DNA of 12,420 nt from Candidatus Aminicenantota bacterium (GTDB lineage Bacteria > Acidobacteriota > Aminicenantia > UBA2199): assembly GCA_030639705.1 (NCBI GenBank), contig DAOWKX010000058.1, positions 1 to 12,420 on the forward strand. Reading direction: 5' to 3'. Made by a program: the position numbers and the translations under genes. Below are positions 5,329 to 12,420 of this stretch, piece after piece. The notes below the pieces were generated by a model that was not told the DNA's origin, did no database searches, and was given only the letters and a program-made list of their open reading frames with translations. How positions within the stretch are numbered: the first letter of the stretch is position 1; the number at the start of each line of letters is the position of its first letter.

Positions 5329-5904
5329 TGAGGAACCCGGTGATTTCTAAAAGATATGCCAAGGCATTGGTTGATTCGATCCAGCACGAAGAGGAGTACA
5401 TTGAGATTACAGGACAACTGGGGCAATTTTTAGAATTGATGGAAAGGGATGTCGAGTTCAGATCAGGCATGGAAACCGTCCTGTTTTCCAAGAGACAAAA
5501 ACGAGAGATTTTGACAACGATTAAAGATAAAATGGAATTCAGTACCAAGACATTTAATTTTGTGATGGCCTTGATCGAAGAAAATCGCCTGGTATTTCTG
5601 GATAGTATTCTCCAAATAGTGGAGAAATTCTGGTATGAAAAAAAAGGTATCGAAAAGTTCATTGTATTTTCAGCTATTCCTTTAAACCAGGCCCAGAAAG
5701 AGAGGTTAATCAAACAACTGGAAGATGCCTTACAGAAAAAAGTGGTGATTGAGAATAACTGTGAGCCCTCTTTGATTGCCGGGATAAAGATTCAGAGAGG
5801 ATCTGTTTTTTTTGATTTTTCCATTGCGGGGAATCTGAAAAAGTTAAAGGAAGAATTGACAGGGGTTTCAATACCTGAACCATTTATTCAAATAGGAGTG
5901 GATG

Positions 5905-5921
<17 letters not shown>
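5328..5921 (+). CDS. atpH: F1Fo ATP synthase subunit delta
   Basis: The 197-residue delta subunit, slightly longer than the usual 175-185, joins the top of the alpha3beta3 head to the b-subunit stalk. The N-terminal helical domain starts with the typical [11 protein letters not shown] (7-17). The C-terminal signature is [13 protein letters not shown] (146-158), followed by [17 protein letters not shown] (161-177), matching the family's usual D-P-S-L-I-G-G pattern with Glu for Asp and Ala for Gly. The start ATG shares its A with the stop of the preceding gene (TAATG), a sign of translational coupling. The 3' end overlaps the alpha gene by 17 bp. It is a cytoplasmic, membrane-peripheral protein. 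Confidence 0.95.
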
Positions 5922-7440
<1,519 letters not shown>

Positions 7441-7445
7441 CGAGC

Positions 7446-9760
<2,315 letters not shown>

Positions 9761-9762
9761 AG

Positions 9763-10191
9763 GTGAATAAGCACATGGAACTGGAAATCATAACCTCTAC
9801 TGAGACTGCAGTCAAAACAACAATAAAGGAAATTTATATTCCGGCTTATTATGGAGAAGCCGGTATTCTGGAAAACCATCTGCCCTATATTTCACTTTTG
9901 AATTATGGAGAAATTTCTTACAGAGATACCCAGGGGATTGACCATTATATTTTCATTGAAGAGGGGTTTATTGAGAATTCAGGGAATAAGATTACCATTG
10001 TCAGTGACAGCATTGAAAGGGGAGAGGAAATGGATGGATCCGAGATCGAGGCCAGTTATGATGAATTGAATAAGAAAATACAATCAGCCCCCAAAGGTGA
10101 AATCTCACCTGAAGAATTAGAAGACGCTTTGCTTCAACAGAAAAAACTTAAAATAAAAGTGGATATACTGAAAAAACTGGAAAAAAGATAA
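9763..10191 (+). CDS. atpC: F1Fo ATP synthase subunit epsilon
   Basis: The 142-residue epsilon subunit binds the foot of gamma and the c ring and can inhibit ATP hydrolysis. The N-terminal beta-sandwich (about 1-90) has the typical IPAYYGEAGILENHLPYISLL and the FIEEGFIENSGNKITIVSD stretch. The C-terminal part (about 95-142) is a charged helical hairpin, the regulatory arm. The start is GTG at 9763, only 2 bp after the beta stop, with GGAG 5 nt upstream; an ATG four codons later lacks a ribosome binding site. This is the last gene of the operon. The loop between the two domains and the hairpin (KKIQSAPKGEISPEELEDAL) is somewhat longer than in short epsilon forms. Confidence 0.95.
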   Translation: MNKHMELEIITSTETAVKTTIKEIYIPAYYGEAGILENHLPYISLLNYGEISYRDTQGIDHYIFIEEGFIENSGNKITIVSDSIERGEEMDGSEIEASYDELNKKIQSAPKGEISPEELEDALLQQKKLKIKVDILKKLEKR

Positions 10192-10202
10192 TTCTCTTTT
10201 TT
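10181..10202. terminator. A/T-rich stem-loop at the end of the atp operon
   Basis: AAAAAAGA (10181-10188) and TCTTTTTT (10195-10202) can pair around a 6-nt loop, giving an A/T-only stem next to T-runs on both strands. It overlaps the atpC stop codon and sits between the convergent atp and permease genes, where a bidirectional terminator is expected. The stem has only one G-C pair, so it would be weak. Confidence 0.35.
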
Positions 10203-10226
10203 AAATTCCAGGATATCAATAGGGTC

Positions 10227-11342
10227 TTAATCTCTGAATTTGAAATATTTGATAGAAATCAGTGAAAACAAAAGGGTGTAACCCAATAAGACACCAAAAT
10301 TAAATAATAAATCCGCAAATCCTTTTTTAAAAAAGATGATCTTGTGAAAAGCATCCATTGCCCAGTAAGAAGGTACAATCATTCCAATATTTTTCATGGT
10401 ATCAGAAACAATCTCGATTGGCCACCAGCAACCACCCAGACCGGCAAATACCAGGGCAATAAAGATTGAAATCCCGATTATAAGGTCTTCTTTGTTAAAT
10501 ATAGAGCCGATGAGAACACCCAAAGAGGCAATGGCCATTGAGAAAAAGAGAACTGTCAAGGATGTAAGCAGAAGGTTTCCCAGGTTTAATTTAAATAAAA
10601 TCATACCGGTTACCAGTAAAATCAAGGCTTGAATGATTCCCATCAGTAATCGGCCAATAAATTTTCCACTCCATAACTGGGGGATTGAAATTGAAGAAAA
10701 GAGTATTCGGCAAAGAATTCCCTTTTGTCGGTCTATCATAACGGAAATTCCTCCGTAAATTAAAACCATCATGATGATAAATTGGACCAAAGTTCCGGGA
10801 ATGGTATGATCAAATCCTGAAGGTACCTTTAAAACAGCGCCTTCCGGGAAACTTGATTTTATTTCGATTATACTTTTAAATCCTTTTGTTTTTTCAAAGA
10901 ATGTTTCTGTTTCAGGATGGAGTATGAGTTCAGTAATGACTTTGGCAATGGCCTGAATGATCTTGGTCTCAATCTGAGCAGCAGCCTCTAAGCTGGCACT
11001 GCTCTCTTTTTTAAAAATAAGATTCTGGGATTTTTTAGCTTCTATCTTTTGTGAAAAATCTTCGGGTATCATCAATATACGGTAGTATTTTTGGGGTTCC
11101 TTTTCTACGATTTTCAAATCTATATCAGGGGCCTTGATTTTTTCAATAAGATAAGTGCCCCACTTACCCTGATCTTTGTTGATTACTGAAAGGGATGCTT
11201 TCACATCTGCATTGCTATCTTTGTAGAGATTTCCAAAAACCAGAATAAAAAAGAGCGGAAATATGAGAGTCCAGAAAAGATATAACTTGTCCCTGACCAT
11301 TATCTTTATATCAATCAATGCCAGATGGATTACATTTCTCAT
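10227..11342 (-). CDS. ABC-2 type transport permease
   Basis: A 371-residue membrane subunit of an ABC exporter of the ABC-2 superfamily. One N-terminal membrane helix (about 20-40) is followed by a large extracytoplasmic domain (about 42-178). Five closely spaced helices come next (about 181-201, 232-251, 257-281, 286-305, 345-364). Hallmarks are SGFDHTIPGTLVQF before helix two, DRQKGILCRILFSSIS after it, and the GGCWWPIEIVS segment with IVPSYWAMDAF near the C terminus. Relatives export drugs, lipids or polysaccharides or are part of unknown efflux systems; the substrate is not predictable. ATG 11342 is preferred over ATG 11348 because GAGG stands 7 nt from the former and only 1 nt from the latter. 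It follows the other permease by 10 bp and probably pairs with it. Confidence 0.9.
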   Translation of the reverse strand: MRNVIHLALIDIKIMVRDKLYLFWTLIFPLFFILVFGNLYKDSNADVKASLSVINKDQGKWGTYLIEKIKAPDIDLKIVEKEPQKYYRILMIPEDFSQKIEAKKSQNLIFKKESSASLEAAAQIETKIIQAIAKVITELILHPETETFFEKTKGFKSIIEIKSSFPEGAVLKVPSGFDHTIPGTLVQFIIMMVLIYGGISVMIDRQKGILCRILFSSISIPQLWSGKFIGRLLMGIIQALILLVTGMILFKLNLGNLLLTSLTVLFFSMAIASLGVLIGSIFNKEDLIIGISIFIALVFAGLGGCWWPIEIVSDTMKNIGMIVPSYWAMDAFHKIIFFKKGFADLLFNFGVLLGYTLLFSLISIKYFKFRD

Positions 11343-11352
11343 ATCCATTCCT

Positions 11353-12420
11353 CTATGCCTGTATTCTCCTTTTTAGGAACTTAATGGACAGTAAAAAAAG
11401 GATGGTCCCGGTTATTAAAATGATACTCAATGAAAGCAGAGGAAAATATCCCTTGGTAATTTTTTCGACTCCCTGGATAAACCAGTAATTCAGGGTGAAT
11501 TGAGATACCACTTGAAATGAACCTGGCATCGAGCTGACCTGAACCATCGATCCTCCGAGAGCACTGAAGATGATGATTATGGGACTGGTAATGGCTCCGG
11601 CCTGATTTCGATTTTTAAAAAAGGAATTTAATAAGGCGAAAAAACTGGCTATCCAGAAACAGGTCACAGCCGTAAAAACAAAAAGGTATGAATAATTGCC
11701 CCAGGATATATTAAAAAGCAGGAATCCGGCTCCCACCACAACTGAATAAACCATTATTCCCATTATCCAACCACTTGATATTTTTGCCAGTATGTATTCC
11801 AGGGGACTGATGGCAGAGAACATAATACGGTGTAGTGTTCTGTTTTCTCTTTCAGTAATTATATCCCGGATGAAGCTCTCGATAATAAACAAAAGAAACA
11901 TAATGGAGATGGCAGGAAGTATGAAGGCAAATATATTGGTTCCTGGAAGCCGGCTCTCTTTCTTCTCTTTTTTTTTTAGCTCCTCTTTCAGCTGAATTAA
12001 AAGAGGATCCAGATAATCTTGCAGGGCAATGATTTTACCTTTACTCTTTTCCAGGAAGGGAATTATTTCAGGGATTGATATATCCTTCATGGGTATTTTT
12101 GTGAGTATCCGAATTCCGTTTATTTCTTCTGCAAAAATCTGGACAAAGCCGGATACAATAACTGAAAAAGTGTTCATAAACTCTTCTACTATTGTGGGTA
12201 AAAAACGCTGAGAAGGATTTTTTATAAGCTTGAATTGAGATGTTTTGTTTTCCAGAATATTGGACGAAAAATTTTCGGGGATGATCAGGAGGGCTGATGC
12301 TTTTCCTTTTGATATTAATTCTTCACCCCTTTTCTCATCCACAAAAGATAGGGCAAACATATCTTTCATTTGCGGATTTTCAAATGCCTGGATAAGGAAT
12401 TTGCTGGCAATATTTTTATC
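11353..12420 (-). CDS. ABC-2 type transport permease, N terminus beyond window
   Basis: An open frame of 355 codons that remains open to the right edge, so the start and probably the first membrane helix lie outside. What is visible begins in the extracytoplasmic domain (KASALLIIPENFSSNI and NPSQRFLPTIVEEF). A K/E-rich stretch (KKKEKKES) precedes the helical bundle. The bundle contains PAISIMFLLFIIESFI, the coupling-type segment ITERENRTLHRIMFSAISPLE, and SALGGSMVQVSSMP near the end, all typical of ABC-2 permeases. An internal ATG at 12369 is not a likely start, because similar coding sequence continues upstream of it. The gene ends in TAG just before the ribosome binding site of the second permease. 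The two proteins resemble each other in layout and presumably form a heterodimer. No ATPase gene is visible in the window. Confidence 0.88.
   Translation of the reverse strand, partial: DKNIASKFLIQAFENPQMKDMFALSFVDEKRGEELISKGKASALLIIPENFSSNILENKTSQFKLIKNPSQRFLPTIVEEFMNTFSVIVSGFVQIFAEEINGIRILTKIPMKDISIPEIIPFLEKSKGKIIALQDYLDPLLIQLKEELKKKEKKESRLPGTNIFAFILPAISIMFLLFIIESFIRDIITERENRTLHRIMFSAISPLEYILAKISSGWIMGIMVYSVVVGAGFLLFNISWGNYSYLFVFTAVTCFWIASFFALLNSFFKNRNQAGAITSPIIIIFSALGGSMVQVSSMPGSFQVVSQFTLNYWFIQGVEKITKGYFPLLSLSIILITGTILFLLSIKFLKRRIQA

Noticed and set aside
4830..5426. A 198-codon open frame on the minus strand opposite the second b subunit and delta genes.
   Set aside because: It is antisense to well-supported ATP synthase genes and is rich in Ser/Phe/Ile, as expected from reversing K/E-rich codons. 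It has no ribosome binding site or family resemblance.
12310..12369. ATG at 12369 as the real start of the right-end permease.
   Set aside because: The frame stays open to the window end with plausible permease coding sequence, and no ribosome binding site precedes this ATG.

Overview
The window comes from a bacterial chromosome of moderate, slightly AT-rich composition. It is dominated by a seven-gene F1Fo ATP synthase operon on the + strand (4304-10191), flanked by unrelated minus-strand genes. The gene order b-like, b with a leader, delta, alpha, gamma, beta, epsilon has no a or c subunit beside it. This split arrangement is known from Desulfobacterota and several related Gram-negative phyla, including Acidobacteriota-like lineages. 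I cannot place the organism more precisely from sequence alone. Gene density, overlapping stop/start codons, AGGAGG-type ribosome binding sites and TTGACA-type promoters all indicate an ordinary bacterial core region, with no sign of phage or plasmid.

Left part (1-4140, all genes on the minus strand): a partial ketopantoate-reductase-family gene runs off the left edge. It is preceded by a good promoter and a ribosome binding site set in the loop of a possible hairpin. A gene-free stretch (446-1039) follows and is the most unusual part of the window. It holds a roughly dyad-symmetric, strongly periodic repeat block: heptad GTAA repeats on the left, a 10-bp inverted repeat enclosing a 22-bp-period array, and TTC repeats of period 8 then 7 on the right. 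Beyond it come a RimJ/RimL-type acetyltransferase and, transcribed just before it, an unrecognised five-helix membrane protein with its own promoter. Next is a pair made of an unrecognised coiled-coil protein and a two-domain GNAT-like protein, again likely co-transcribed.

Centre (4141-4303): a divergent intergenic region with a weak promoter candidate in each direction.

Centre-right (4304-10191): the ATP synthase genes are tightly coupled (overlaps of 4, 1 and 17 bp; gaps of 2-8 bp), as expected for one transcript. Together they encode the whole F1 motor (alpha, beta, gamma, delta, epsilon) and two different stator-stalk b subunits. The proton-translocating a and c subunits must be encoded elsewhere.

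Right part (10192-12420, minus strand): two consecutive ABC-2 type permeases, convergent with the atp operon and separated from it by a short A/T-rich possible terminator. The second (upstream) gene is cut by the window end. Their ATPase partner is not in the window and is probably further upstream on the minus strand. Apart from the periodic block I see no convincing new system; the other findings are modest.
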